A stretch of DNA of 64,000 nt from an uncultured Dorea sp. (GCA_910580235.1 CAJTVU010000003.1:248001-312000), one strand, 5' to 3'. Positions 23,685-33,285 are shown, numbered from the stretch's first letter. Numbers and translations: made by a program. Notes: generated by a model from the sequence alone, not told the origin.

Positions 23685-25089
23685 TGACAGAATTTCTCCT
23701 TTCAAATATCTTCGGGAATGCTGCCGATACGGGTATAGATTCCCTTCCCGGCTCCACCGCGAGGTATTCCACTGCCATATTATTCTTCTCCATAATCTCC
23801 ATGATTCCTTTGCGGATCTCGCTCTCATGCTCCGACAGATGGTCTGGATAATGGATCAGCATATCCATCTTTCCTTTCTCATAATACATCATCATGTCGA
23901 AAAATCCAACATCTTTCATATCAAATTTAATGAGAAGCTTCACGCCCTTCTCTCTTGAGCCTGGATTTCCCGAATCTTCGTCTGGATCTACCCATATTTC
24001 CGAAAACACCGGAACGCCGTTTAAGATCATCGGAAGCATGACGTGCATCACCGGCATGTACACGCTCTCATTGATAAGAAGCCCGTTCATGATGTTTAAG
24101 AACGCCTCTTTATTAACGGCCCCCGCCTCTCCCTTAATCCCGGAATCTATAATGTTAAGCAGCTTATCTGTCCATTCAGTCTTTCCCGCCGCTTTTTCGA
24201 AGTCCACATTCATCAACATGTCGCGGAACTGATCTGCCGTCATATCCGGAAGCTTCTTCTGGAACGCAGGGAAGCTGAGCAGCCTCTGGAATGCCTGGGC
24301 GACATTATCCACATTACCGCTCTCATATCTGGATGTATTAAATGCAAGAAGGCTTATAAGATCGCGTATCTTGCCCATATCTCTCGTGTCCGACACATAT
24401 TTCCCAAGGAACGGGATGATCTCTTCCTTCAGGATCTGCGTGTTGGCAGGATTTGCCTTCATGGAATGCGCCTGCAGCTTCCCCGCCAGCATCTGAAGCG
24501 TCTCTCTGTCATTTCTGAACATATAGCCCTGTATATCTTCCAGATTCCCTTTAATGTTCTGCATAAGGTGCTTCCCGGAAGACATATCATTATACTTTTT
24601 CAGGAAATCCAGGATGCCCTGCTTAAGCTCCACTGTCTCTGCCTGCCCCATGACCTGGCGCATCAGATCGAACAAAGGCCCCTGCATCCTGTTGGCGCCG
24701 TTCATCTGGCTCTTCAGGAATGACGTCACCTCATCGGGAGACATCTCCAGCATTTGGAAAAGCGCCTCAATATCCGCCGCCGTCCCTTTGCCGACCCCGG
24801 CTTCCACCAGGTTGCCCATGCCGGTGAATATCATTTTATTCATCAGCTCACGCAAAAGCGGCAACTCGCGGAGAGACTGCACGAAGTTCCCAAAGTTCGA
24901 TTCATGGGTGACGCCCTGGTTCCCCGTCTGCTCGTTCCCGGCCTGCTGGCGGCCGTCGGGCCTTGAGACTTTATCCGGAGTGACCGGGTTCTTAATGCTT
25001 AAGTTGTCCGGCTGCTGCGTCTGGCCTTGCTTGTTCACTGTATTATCATAACCCGTTACGGGAGTAGTCACTTTCAATATATTGGACAT
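23671..25089 (-). CDS. FliK-like flagellar protein
   Basis: A 472-residue protein with a disordered, Gln/Asn-rich N-terminus (1-65), a long helical middle (70-330), and a C-terminal domain (about 345-470) resembling the Flg_hook domain of FliK (VPVFSEIWVDPDED, VKLLIKFDMKDVGFFDMMMYY, then KGIMEIMEKNNMAVEYL). FliK controls hook length by binding FlhB; the next gene encodes an FlhB-C-like protein, so the pair may be a dedicated or secondary switch. The assignment rests on the C-terminus and context; overall similarity is weak and the true family is uncertain. Confidence 0.55.
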   Translation of the reverse strand: MSNILKVTTPVTGYDNTVNKQGQTQQPDNLSIKNPVTPDKVSRPDGRQQAGNEQTGNQGVTHESNFGNFVQSLRELPLLRELMNKMIFTGMGNLVEAGVGKGTAADIEALFQMLEMSPDEVTSFLKSQMNGANRMQGPLFDLMRQVMGQAETVELKQGILDFLKKYNDMSSGKHLMQNIKGNLEDIQGYMFRNDRETLQMLAGKLQAHSMKANPANTQILKEEIIPFLGKYVSDTRDMGKIRDLISLLAFNTSRYESGNVDNVAQAFQRLLSFPAFQKKLPDMTADQFRDMLMNVDFEKAAGKTEWTDKLLNIIDSGIKGEAGAVNKEAFLNIMNGLLINESVYMPVMHVMLPMILNGVPVFSEIWVDPDEDSGNPGSREKGVKLLIKFDMKDVGFFDMMMYYEKGKMDMLIHYPDHLSEHESEIRKGIMEIMEKNNMAVEYLAVEPGRESIPVSAAFPKIFERRNSVNVTI

Positions 25090-25116
25090 TTTTTCACCTA
25101 CTCTATAAATTTTTCT

Positions 25117-25143
25117 TAATCTTTTCCTTTATCCTGCCGATAT
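25117..25143 (+). promoter_or_regulatory. Sigma-28 (SigD) type promoter before cheA
   Basis: TAAT (25117-25120), 15 bp spacer, then a perfect GCCGATAT (25136-25143). This is the canonical flagellar sigma-28 form TAAA-N15-GCCGATAT with one mismatch, about 58 bp upstream of the cheA start. Confidence 0.7.
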
Positions 25144-25147
25144 TTAT

Positions 25148-25175
25148 GTTATAATAACGTTATGAATAATATCAA
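25148..25175 (-). promoter_or_regulatory. Possible sigma-A promoter for the FliK-like gene
   Basis: On the minus strand TTGATA (25175-25170), 16 bp spacer and TATAAC (25153-25148), overlapping the region between the divergent cheA and FliK-like genes. Confidence 0.4.
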
Positions 25176-25200
25176 ACATTAGACAAGGCGGTGCAATATT

Positions 25201-27297
25201 ATGGATAACATGCTTGAAATGTATCTTTATGAGACAAACACTCTTTTAGAGCAATTGGATGAGCTTTTGATAGAGGCTGAAAAAAATGAGGATTTCACAA
25301 CAAATGATGTTAATGAAATCTTCCGTATCATGCACACTATTAAAGGTTCGTCTGCCATGATGGAGTTCTCCACTTTGATGGAAATCGCTCATCACATTGA
25401 AGATTTATTCTTCTACATAAGGGAAAATGGTCTGGACGCCATGGATGAGTCGCATAAGAGCGATCTGTTCAACCTTATGTTCCAGTCTACCGACGCCCTT
25501 CGCTCTGAAGTTGAGAAAATCGAGAACGATGAGCCCCTTAGTACTAATATCGACAATGTCATTACAGATATTAATAGTTTTTTGGAAAAAATCCGTTCCG
25601 GCGCTTCCGGCTCAGGAGAAGACCGTACAGCGGAATCTGTACAGCCTGCCGATAAGGAGACGATCAATATTATCAACCAGGAGCTGGCCGGATGCCCGTC
25701 CAGCAGCCTGCCGTATTTTATAAGGATCCATTTCGAACAGGGCTGCGGTATGGAGAACTTGCGCGCCTTCATGGTAGTGACCGCTTTAAAAGAGCTGGAG
25801 ATCCAGTTTGAGGCTTATCCAGAGGATGTGGAGTCTAACAGCGATACATCAGAGTCCATCATTGAAAACGGCTTCTTCATCGCATGCGCCTCTCACGAAG
25901 ATATCGATACTGCCATCCACGCGATCAAAGATCAGAACAGCATCGAGACTTATGAGGTTATCGAGAATGCTGCTGTGAAGAATAAACCGGCACAGGAAGC
26001 CTCGCCGGCTCCCGCCGACACAAAAGCCGAAAGCAGAGAGGACGCTTCCCCTTCTGCTGCTCCAAAGAGCGCTCCCGCCTCTGCCGCTCCGCAGCATGCA
26101 GCGCCTGTAAAGCAGAGCCTTATCAGCGTTAACCTCTCCAAGCTCGACAGCCTGCTGGCTCTCGTGGGAGAGATCGTGATTACAGAAGCCATGGTCACAT
26201 CTTCGCCAGACCTTCAGAACCTGAAGCTGGATAATTTCCTCAAATCTGCCCGTCAGCTCCGCAAGCTGACCGACGACTTACAGGATATTGCCATGTCTCT
26301 TCGAATGGTGTCCGTATCGGGCACGTTCCAGAAGATGAACCGTATCGTCCGCGACATGAAGAAGAAGCTGGGCAAAGATGTGCGCCTTACGATTATAGGT
26401 GAGAATACAGAAGTAGATAAGACGATCGTGGACAGTATAGGCGACCCGATCATGCACATTGTCCGCAACTCCATGGATCACGGCATTGAGGAGGACGTAA
26501 ACGACCGTATCGCGGCTGGAAAGCCTGCACAGGCCGAGATCATCCTGTCGGCGGCGCACACGGGAAATGAAGTCATTATCTCCGTAAGCGATGACGGGCG
26601 CGGCATGGACACAGAAGCGATCCTGGCTAAAGCAGAGAGGAACGGCATCCTCGTAAAGCCGGCCAGCGAATATACGAAGAAAGAAATCCTCGCGCTTCTT
26701 ATGGTCCCGGGATTCTCCACCAACGAATCTGTTACCGAGTTCTCTGGCCGTGGAGTAGGGATGGACGTAGTGAAGAAGAACGTAGAGTCCGTTGGCGGGA
26801 CTATCACTATTACAAGCGAGCTGGGCCAGGGAAGCTGCACGACTCTTAAGATCCCGCTTACGATGGCCATTGTAGACGGCATGGAAGTTTCGGTCGGCAA
26901 CTCTTTGTTTACGATCCCGATCTCCAATATCCGCCAGTCCTTCAAGGCTCAGGCAGAGGATGTGATCCTTGACACAAGCGGAAACGAAATGATCAAATGT
27001 ATGAACGAGTTCTATCCTATCGTCAGAGCACATCAGCTCTACAATATTGAAACGGAAAAGGTCAATATTGAAGATGGTATTCTGATATGGGTGGAGGCAA
27101 GCGATAAATCATACTGCCTGTTCGTAGACGAGCTCCTGGGCGAGCAGCAGGTTGTTGTCAAGCCGCTCCCGGCATTCCTGAGCAACTTCAATATCAAGGA
27201 TTCCGGAATTGTTGGCTGTACCATTATGGGTGACGGGAATATCAGTATTATCTTAGATATCCTGAACTTATTCGTGGCAGCCCAGAGTCAATACTAA
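25201..27297 (+). CDS. cheA: Chemotaxis histidine kinase CheA
   Basis: A 698-residue CheA with full domain order: Hpt with phospho-accepting His in RIMHTIKGSS (about H45), a P2-like CheY/CheB-binding domain (about 165-255), an Ala/Pro-rich linker (265-305), dimerisation P3, catalytic P4 with N-box HIVRNSMDHG, G1 SDDGRGMD and G2 GRGVGMDVVKKNV, and a CheW-like P5. It phosphorylates CheY and CheB in response to receptor arrays. First gene of the forward chemotaxis-flagellar run, behind a sigma-28-type promoter. No receptor or cheY gene lies in the window. Confidence 0.95.
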   Translation: MDNMLEMYLYETNTLLEQLDELLIEAEKNEDFTTNDVNEIFRIMHTIKGSSAMMEFSTLMEIAHHIEDLFFYIRENGLDAMDESHKSDLFNLMFQSTDALRSEVEKIENDEPLSTNIDNVITDINSFLEKIRSGASGSGEDRTAESVQPADKETINIINQELAGCPSSSLPYFIRIHFEQGCGMENLRAFMVVTALKELEIQFEAYPEDVESNSDTSESIIENGFFIACASHEDIDTAIHAIKDQNSIETYEVIENAAVKNKPAQEASPAPADTKAESREDASPSAAPKSAPASAAPQHAAPVKQSLISVNLSKLDSLLALVGEIVITEAMVTSSPDLQNLKLDNFLKSARQLRKLTDDLQDIAMSLRMVSVSGTFQKMNRIVRDMKKKLGKDVRLTIIGENTEVDKTIVDSIGDPIMHIVRNSMDHGIEEDVNDRIAAGKPAQAEIILSAAHTGNEVIISVSDDGRGMDTEAILAKAERNGILVKPASEYTKKEILALLMVPGFSTNESVTEFSGRGVGMDVVKKNVESVGGTITITSELGQGSCTTLKIPLTMAIVDGMEVSVGNSLFTIPISNIRQSFKAQAEDVILDTSGNEMIKCMNEFYPIVRAHQLYNIETEKVNIEDGILIWVEASDKSYCLFVDELLGEQQVVVKPLPAFLSNFNIKDSGIVGCTIMGDGNISIILDILNLFVAAQSQY

Positions 27298-27323
27298 ATC
27301 GTACAGAAATTGGAGGAATCATT

Positions 27324-27821
27324 ATGTCAGCAGATACTATGGAAAACAGTGCAGTAGCCCAGAATGAGACAGTCGACGGCGTTCTTGCTTTCGAGGGGGT
27401 CGTCCCCACCGAGCGCTTCCTTACTTTCAGTTCCGACGGTCTTACGATTGGGGTCAGCACGAATTATGTAACTGAGATCATCACGAACCATGCGATTACG
27501 ACTCTTCCGCTGGTTCCAGATTATGTGAAAGGGATTATCAACTTAAGGGGACAGATCATCCCGATTATGGATATCCGCCTTCGTATGGGCAAGATGCCGA
27601 TTGATTATACCAGCACGACCTGTATTATTGTTCTTAATATTGACTCTACCAGCATCGGGATCGTAGTCGATGCGGTCCAGCAGGTCATGGATATTGATAA
27701 AGAAAGAATCTCCCCTGTTCCGGTCGAGAATCAGCAGGAGCTGATCAACGGTATGATTTCTTCCGGCGATCGTTCCGTCATCCTCTTCCTTGACTGCGAA
27801 CAGCTGATCCGCACTTATTAA
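27324..27821 (+). CDS. cheW: Chemotaxis coupling protein CheW
   Basis: A 165-residue CheW-domain protein that links receptors to CheA: RFLTFSSDGLTIGVSTNYVTEII, LVPDYVKGIINLRGQIIPIMDIR, and GIVVDAVQQVMDI. The 20-residue N-terminal extension is longer than typical CheW. Ribosome site TGGAGGA upstream; 26 bp after cheA and 20 bp before cheR. Confidence 0.93.
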   Translation: MSADTMENSAVAQNETVDGVLAFEGVVPTERFLTFSSDGLTIGVSTNYVTEIITNHAITTLPLVPDYVKGIINLRGQIIPIMDIRLRMGKMPIDYTSTTCIIVLNIDSTSIGIVVDAVQQVMDIDKERISPVPVENQQELINGMISSGDRSVILFLDCEQLIRTY

Positions 27822-27841
27822 AGCACAAGGAGCAGATACAC

Positions 27842-28654
27842 ATGTTAACGATTAATGAAAGTGATTTTCAACGTCTTGTACAATTTGTAAAAAATGATTA
27901 TGGCATCAATCTGTCCAAGAAAAAGCAGTTGATTACGGGAAGACTTTCAAATACTATTATTTCCATGGGCTTCAACACATTTCAGGAATATGTGGATTAT
28001 CTGATTAAAAATAAGAAGCCAGAAGATCTGGAATTGATGCTCAATAAGCTTACGACAAACTATACCTATTTCATGAGAGAGGAATCACACTTTGATTTCT
28101 TTACTAAAACGATCCTTCCTTATCTGGAGAGCAAGAAGAAAGACCGTGTGCTCAGTATCTGGAGCGCAGGCTGCTCTTCTGGTGAGGAGCCTTATACGAT
28201 CTCTATGATCCTGAAGGAATATTTCGGAGCAAAAGCCTCCATGTGGGACACACGGGTCCTGGCGACCGACATTTCGCAGAATGCGCTGCGGGCCGCCTCC
28301 AATGCCGTGTACGACGAATCTTCCCTCAAGGACCTCCCCCCCGGATGGAAGTCCAAGTATTTCCGTCCCGCCGGACAGCCCGGAGTGTATACAGTGTCCC
28401 CGGATATTAAATCAAATGTGATCTTCCGCACGTTCAACCTGATGAACCCGATTCAGTTCCGGCTGAAATTCGACGTCATCTTCTGCCGGAATGTTATGAT
28501 TTATTTTGACCAGCCTACAAAAGAAGCACTGGTGAACCGTTTTTATCAGGCGACCAGCCCCGGCGGTTATCTCTTGATCGGACATTCCGAAGGCTTGAAT
28601 AAGGACACCAATCCTTATAAATATCTGCAACCGGCAACTTATCGCAAGGAATGA
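27842..28654 (+). CDS. cheR: Chemoreceptor methyltransferase CheR
   Basis: A 270-residue SAM-dependent glutamate methyltransferase for chemoreceptors. N-terminal helical domain (1-75), then the catalytic fold: MREESHFDFF, SAGCSSGEEPYTISMIL (motif I), LATDISQNAL, and the FCRNVMIYFD motif near the C-terminal third. Together with CheB it sets adaptation. A strong hairpin terminator follows, so cheB may be transcribed at a reduced level or from another start. Confidence 0.95.
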   Translation: MLTINESDFQRLVQFVKNDYGINLSKKKQLITGRLSNTIISMGFNTFQEYVDYLIKNKKPEDLELMLNKLTTNYTYFMREESHFDFFTKTILPYLESKKKDRVLSIWSAGCSSGEEPYTISMILKEYFGAKASMWDTRVLATDISQNALRAASNAVYDESSLKDLPPGWKSKYFRPAGQPGVYTVSPDIKSNVIFRTFNLMNPIQFRLKFDVIFCRNVMIYFDQPTKEALVNRFYQATSPGGYLLIGHSEGLNKDTNPYKYLQPATYRKE

Positions 28655-28660
28655 TATTTG

Positions 28661-28694
28661 AACTGCCTTCGGAAGTATCTGAAGGCAGTTTTTT
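28661..28694 (+). terminator. Terminator or attenuator between cheR and cheB
   Basis: A 10 bp perfect stem AACTGCCTTC (28661-28670) with GAAGGCAGTT (28681-28690), followed by TTTT. It lies inside an otherwise continuous run of chemotaxis genes. Confidence 0.8.
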
Positions 28695-28729
28695 ATATAT
28701 GAAATTTGTTCCAGGAAAGGATGTTGTAT

Positions 28730-29782
28730 ATGTATCACAATAAAATAAAAGTATTAGTCGTAGATGATTCTTCTCTGTTCCGGCAGACGATTATCCAGTA
28801 TCTATCTTCTCAGCCTAATATAGAAGTAGTAGGCTATGCCATTAACGCATTCGATGCGAAGAAGAAGATACCGGCCCTCAAGCCGGACGTAGTTACTCTG
28901 GATGTGGAAATGCCGGGGCTTAATGGGATAGAGTTCTTAAAGCAGCTGCTTCCTACGAACCCGATCCCCGTCATCCTCGTCTCTTCGCTGAATTTAAGCG
29001 TATTTGACGCTATGGCCGCAGGAGCGGTGGATTTCGTCCGTAAGCCGGATATGACCGCTAACAGCTCTAAAGAAATCTTCTTTTCTTCCTTGGCGTCAAA
29101 AATTACGACTGCCTCTATGGCAAAAGTGCGTATCCAGAAGCAGGGAGCGGCCGTGACGGCGCCAAAGCAGCCTGCCGCTGCCAGCCTGCCGTCCCTGTCC
29201 CGCACCGTCTTAGATTCTACTATTATCGGGATTGGAGCCTCAACGGGCGGCACAGAGGCGACGCTCGCCGTTCTTAAGAAGCTGCCGGCCGACATTCCCG
29301 GCATCGTAATCACACAGCATATGCCGGAAGGGTTTACCGCCATGTACGCGGAACGCCTGAACCGCATCTGTGCTATGGAAGTAAGAGAAGCAAGGAACGG
29401 GGATATTATCCATCCGGGCCTAGCCCTCATTGCTCCGGGCGCAATGCAGATGGAAGTGATCCACGGCAAGGGCGGATATATGGTACAGTGCAAGACAGGC
29501 GAGAAAGTCAGCGGTCACTGCCCGTCCGTGGACGTACTCTTCTCTTCTATCGCTAAAAACGTGTCTATTAAAAAAGTCGGGATCATTATGACCGGCATGG
29601 GACGGGACGGCGCCGACGGGCTTCTTAAAATGAAGCAGAAAGGAGCGTTTACAATCGGACAGGACAAAGAATCCTGCGTCGTATACGGCATGCCGATGGT
29701 CGCTTACAACATAGGAGCAGTGTCTGTACAGGCTTCTTGCGAGAACATTTCTTCTGTCTTAATGAACCATTTGAAAAAATAG
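28730..29782 (+). CDS. cheB: Chemotaxis response regulator methylesterase CheB
   Basis: A 350-residue CheB. Receiver domain (about 1-125): VLVVDDSSLFR, phospho-Asp region VVTLDVEMPGLNG and KPDM. Methylesterase/deamidase domain (about 165-350) with catalytic Ser in GIGASTGGTEA, His in TQHMPEGFT and Asp in MTGMGRDGADG. The start is ATG 28730, 9 nt after AGGAAAGG; an upstream TTG (28706) lacks a ribosome site. It follows a terminator-like hairpin and precedes the flgM promoter region. Confidence 0.95.
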   Translation: MYHNKIKVLVVDDSSLFRQTIIQYLSSQPNIEVVGYAINAFDAKKKIPALKPDVVTLDVEMPGLNGIEFLKQLLPTNPIPVILVSSLNLSVFDAMAAGAVDFVRKPDMTANSSKEIFFSSLASKITTASMAKVRIQKQGAAVTAPKQPAAASLPSLSRTVLDSTIIGIGASTGGTEATLAVLKKLPADIPGIVITQHMPEGFTAMYAERLNRICAMEVREARNGDIIHPGLALIAPGAMQMEVIHGKGGYMVQCKTGEKVSGHCPSVDVLFSSIAKNVSIKKVGIIMTGMGRDGADGLLKMKQKGAFTIGQDKESCVVYGMPMVAYNIGAVSVQASCENISSVLMNHLKK

Positions 29783-29803
29783 CATTATGATTTCAAATAT
29801 TGT

Positions 29804-29811
29804 GCCGATAA
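29804..29811 (+). promoter_or_regulatory. Sigma-28-like -10 element before flgM
   Basis: GCCGATAA is a perfect sigma-28 -10 core, 50 bp before flgM. The position where TAAA is expected (29785-29788) reads TTAT, so only half of the site is good. FlgM being under the sigma factor it inhibits is common. Confidence 0.45.
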
Positions 29812-29861
29812 TTATAGTATAACTACTAAAACCTTGTTATTTTACGAAAAAGGAGCACAAT

Positions 29862-30173
29862 ATGAAAATATATGCAGACAACGTGTTGAAGAATTATGCA
29901 GAACTCCGCCCATCTTCTAAGGAGAGCCACGCATCTGACGCTTCATCGGGCGTGAGTCATAATTTTGATGCGATCACGATACAGTCTGATCCGAGAAAGA
30001 TCGAGGAGCATACGTTTGCACAGGCTGTGTCCAGAGAAATCTCTTCCGAGGTAGCTAAGACTGCCTCTGATGAGAAGATCGCCGCTCTCAAGGAGCAGAT
30101 CGCATCCCGGAATTACCAGATCGATCCTTACGCTATTGCGTCCCGGATCCTCTTAGTCGGGGAGGGCGCTTAA
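29862..30173 (+). CDS. flgM: Anti-sigma-28 factor FlgM
   Basis: A 103-residue protein; the C-terminal half carries the FlgM pattern (EEHTFAQAVSREISSEV, KIAALKEQIASRNYQIDPYAIASRIL), while the N-terminus is low-complexity, as expected for an intrinsically disordered exported anti-sigma factor. It holds sigma-28 inactive until the hook is complete, then leaves through the export channel. First of the flgM-flgN-flgK-flgL group, 2 bp ahead of flgN. Confidence 0.88.
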   Translation: MKIYADNVLKNYAELRPSSKESHASDASSGVSHNFDAITIQSDPRKIEEHTFAQAVSREISSEVAKTASDEKIAALKEQIASRNYQIDPYAIASRILLVGEGA

Positions 30174-30175
30174 TC

Positions 30176-30595
30176 ATGAGTGAGTGGTCTTCTTTCGCAG
30201 AGATTATAAAGGACTTCATTCGGTTGTTCGACGCCCTTATTTCTGTAGAGCAGACGAAGCTTGATTCAGCGGTAGCGAATAAGGTCTCTTTCGTCGAGGA
30301 ATGTATGAATAAGGAGCAGGCTGCGATCCTGAAGCTTAGGGGGCTGGAGCAGAAGCGAGAGGCAGAACAGGCGCGTCTCGGGGCGGAGGGCCTTACATTC
30401 CGCCAGATTCTTGAAAAGGTCTCTGAGGAGGATTCTCTTATACTGGAGCCTCTATTTGAAGAGCTGTCAGGCAAGATCCAGGATTTCCAATCTATAAGCA
30501 ACAGCGCCAAGGAGATGATCGAGCTGAACCTTCATAACATCCGCGCCGCTCTGCATGCGAAGGATGGGAAACATTTTACCAGCCGTTCAGTTTAG
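30176..30595 (+). CDS. flgN: Flagellar export chaperone FlgN
   Basis: A 139-residue, almost entirely helical protein (coiled-coil, EQTKLDSAVANKVSFVEECMNKEQ split by short turns) typical of FlgN, the chaperone for hook-filament junction proteins FlgK and FlgL, whose genes follow directly. The assignment rests on length, helical pattern and position. Confidence 0.8.
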   Translation: MSEWSSFAEIIKDFIRLFDALISVEQTKLDSAVANKVSFVEECMNKEQAAILKLRGLEQKREAEQARLGAEGLTFRQILEKVSEEDSLILEPLFEELSGKIQDFQSISNSAKEMIELNLHNIRAALHAKDGKHFTSRSV

Positions 30596-30623
30596 AGATT
30601 AGAAGGATTAGGAGGAATTCTAT

Positions 30624-32255
30624 ATGATACGTTCTACATTTGCCGGTTTTACAACTGCACAGCTCGGCATGGCCGCCAGCCAGCGCGCGCTTGATGTGAC
30701 CGGCCAGAATATTGCGAATATCAACACCGTAGGCTATACAAGGCAGAGGCTTGACATTGCCAGTTTGAATACGAGAGGCGGCGAATTATACAATCAGGAT
30801 AATGCCATCAAGGTCGGTTTTGGTGTGGAGATGACAGGCGTCTCCCAGCTGCGCGATCCGTTCCTTGACGCACAGTACCGTTCCCAGATGTCGAAGCTCG
30901 GTACTACAGACGCACAGGTGGCTGGATTTGAACAGTTGACTGCTATTTTTGACGAGACAGTCGTGGATGGCGTCCGAGCCGCTCTTATCAGCATCACGAC
31001 CGCCATAGATCAATACAGCCAGCAAGTAGGCAATCAGGAATTTGACACGATGGTCCGCTCGAATATGCAGATTCTGTTGAACTTGTTCCATGACAACGCC
31101 ACGCGCCTTCAGGATGTGCGTGATAATGCCGGACAGGGATTGAAGACTACCGATGTACCTGATCTCAACAAGCTTCTTGAGAACATTGCGAATCTAAACA
31201 GGAATATTAAGAACAGCCACGTCCTTGGCAATCCGGCTCTTGAGCTTATGGATGAGCGCAACAACCTTCTCGACGAGCTGTCAAGCTATCTTCCTATCAC
31301 TACACAGTACAGTGAGCAGGAGATCGGACCCGGACAGTCTGTCGAGGTTCTTGATGTGGTATTTACCGATACTAACGGGGCGAAGCACTACCTTGTCTCT
31401 GACGGAGATTATGGCTCTTTTGATGCAGACGTCTTCCCGGACAGCGCTACTCTTACGTTGTTCGACTCCAAAGGGAACATCGGCTTTAATGTGACGGATA
31501 TTCTCGGCGACGGTACTTTAAAAGGTACTTTGGACTTCCTGAACAAGAAGGGAGATTTTGACGGTACGACTTTCAAAGGGGTCGGGTATTATGAAGAAGC
31601 CCTTAACTCTCTTGTAAATGTATTTGCAAATGTATTCAACGATCTGAACCAGCAGCCGAGGATACAGCGCGATGCCGACGGAAATCCGGTGCTGGATGCT
31701 AACAAAAATGTAATCCCGGTGCTGGATGCCGGGGGAAATCTCATATTCGATCCCGCTCCTCTGTTCGAGACGACAGACGGGCGCGTAGATGCGAACGGCG
31801 ACCCGGTCTTCACCGCTTCTAACATTAAAATTGCCGAGGACTGGATCAACGGGACTTACAGGCTGACTGCTTCCACAGTCCTTACGCCGGAAGGGACGAT
31901 TGGCTCTACCGCCAGTGATAATCTTCTTCGGATGATTGATGCCATGAGCGCCGATCAGACATTCTCAGCTAACGGCGTCCGCTTCTTCAAAGGCTCTTTC
32001 TATAACTGTTTTGCTAATATCGAGAGTACTCTCGGAGTGGATAAGAAGTCTGCGGAGACTACTCTTAAGAATCGAATTGCGGTCCTGAATGAGACTTCCA
32101 ACTCCCGCGACGCTATATCTGGCGTCCAGCTTGATGAGGAAGGGATGAACCTGATGCACTATAATCAATCATACACTGCCGCGGCAAGGCTTATGACTAC
32201 CTTGGACGAAGCGCTTGACACTTTGATCAACAGAACCGGCGTAGTCGGAAGATAA
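30624..32255 (+). CDS. flgK: Flagellar hook-associated protein 1 (FlgK)
   Basis: A 543-residue hook-filament junction protein. N-terminus STFAGFTTAQLGMAASQRAL and DVTGQNIANINTVGYTRQ are hallmark stretches; the C-terminus (GVQLDEEGMNLMHYNQSY, LMTTLDEALDTLIN) forms the D0 helix. The middle domain (about 330-430) contains tandem VLDANKNVIP / VLDAGGNLIF repeats. Exported by the flagellar type III system, chaperoned by FlgN. Confidence 0.95.
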   Translation: MIRSTFAGFTTAQLGMAASQRALDVTGQNIANINTVGYTRQRLDIASLNTRGGELYNQDNAIKVGFGVEMTGVSQLRDPFLDAQYRSQMSKLGTTDAQVAGFEQLTAIFDETVVDGVRAALISITTAIDQYSQQVGNQEFDTMVRSNMQILLNLFHDNATRLQDVRDNAGQGLKTTDVPDLNKLLENIANLNRNIKNSHVLGNPALELMDERNNLLDELSSYLPITTQYSEQEIGPGQSVEVLDVVFTDTNGAKHYLVSDGDYGSFDADVFPDSATLTLFDSKGNIGFNVTDILGDGTLKGTLDFLNKKGDFDGTTFKGVGYYEEALNSLVNVFANVFNDLNQQPRIQRDADGNPVLDANKNVIPVLDAGGNLIFDPAPLFETTDGRVDANGDPVFTASNIKIAEDWINGTYRLTASTVLTPEGTIGSTASDNLLRMIDAMSADQTFSANGVRFFKGSFYNCFANIESTLGVDKKSAETTLKNRIAVLNETSNSRDAISGVQLDEEGMNLMHYNQSYTAAARLMTTLDEALDTLINRTGVVGR

Positions 32256-32271
32256 TAGGAGGTAACAGCAG

Positions 32272-33285
32272 ATGAGAATTACTACAAATGCGATTCTTCG
32301 CAATTATAAATCGAATCTGTCAAATTCTTTGACAAATCTTGACTTGGCAAGGACTAAGGTCATGACGGGACGGAATTTTAATTCTACCGCGGAAGATCCG
32401 GCCAGCGCTCTGCGAGCCGCTACTCTGGAGCGCAAATATATGCGGAATCAGGATTATCTCTCTACCGTCAAGGACGCCCAGTCTTTCCAGGATGCCCAGG
32501 AAGATGCTGCGATGCAGATTAGCGACATCGCCCGCAATCTTCTTAAAAAGTACGGTCTGGAAGCTTTAAATGGAACGAACGGCTCTCTCGAGACCCGCCG
32601 GACTTACGCCGACGCATGGAAAGGCGCGCAGGAGAGCATGCTTCGCAGCCTGAACGCTACTTATGAAGATAAGTTCGTATTCTCTGGGAACAACGGTACG
32701 AATCCACCGTTTACTCTTGAGACTGCCGCTGATGGGACACAGGTCCTGAAATACAGAGGGGTCGATGTAAATGATCCGGCTAACCAGGCTATACTGGATG
32801 AGCTTTCCAAAGAGACTTCTTACGTCGACCTTGGCTTCGGTCTTGCTCTTGATGGGAACGGCGCTGTAGATCCGGCCAGCGCTTTTAATACGGCGCTTCC
32901 TGGCATAAAAATGGTAGGATATGGGCAAGACGCGGACGGGAATCCTAAAAATATGATCCTCCTTGCAGGAGAGATTTCGAAAGTTTTACGGGAAGACACC
33001 TTTGACCGGGATCAATACAAGAAGCTTCTTGATTCTTTCGAAGGCAGGCGTAACGACGTCCTTGAACAAGTTACGATCCTCGGCACGCAGACAGAGTTCC
33101 TGACTACTACGAAAACACGTCTGGAAAATAGCGAGCTCAGCCTCACAAAGCAGCTTGACAGTATCGTGAACGCAGATATGGCCGGAGCGATCATGGACTT
33201 CTCATGGGCGCAGTACGCATACAACGCCGCTTTAAAAGTGGGCACCCAGATCTTATCACCGTCATTCATTGACTTTATGTCATAG
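32272..33285 (+). CDS. flgL: Flagellar hook-associated protein 3 (FlgL)
   Basis: A 337-residue flagellin-like junction protein: N-terminal NLDLARTKVMTGR and STAEDPASALRAATLE, C-terminal TQTEFLTTTKTRLENSELSL and IMDFSWAQYAYNAALKVG. It sits between FlgK and the filament. Overlap-free, 16 bp after flgK with an AGGAGG site. Confidence 0.93.
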   Translation: MRITTNAILRNYKSNLSNSLTNLDLARTKVMTGRNFNSTAEDPASALRAATLERKYMRNQDYLSTVKDAQSFQDAQEDAAMQISDIARNLLKKYGLEALNGTNGSLETRRTYADAWKGAQESMLRSLNATYEDKFVFSGNNGTNPPFTLETAADGTQVLKYRGVDVNDPANQAILDELSKETSYVDLGFGLALDGNGAVDPASAFNTALPGIKMVGYGQDADGNPKNMILLAGEISKVLREDTFDRDQYKKLLDSFEGRRNDVLEQVTILGTQTEFLTTTKTRLENSELSLTKQLDSIVNADMAGAIMDFSWAQYAYNAALKVGTQILSPSFIDFMS

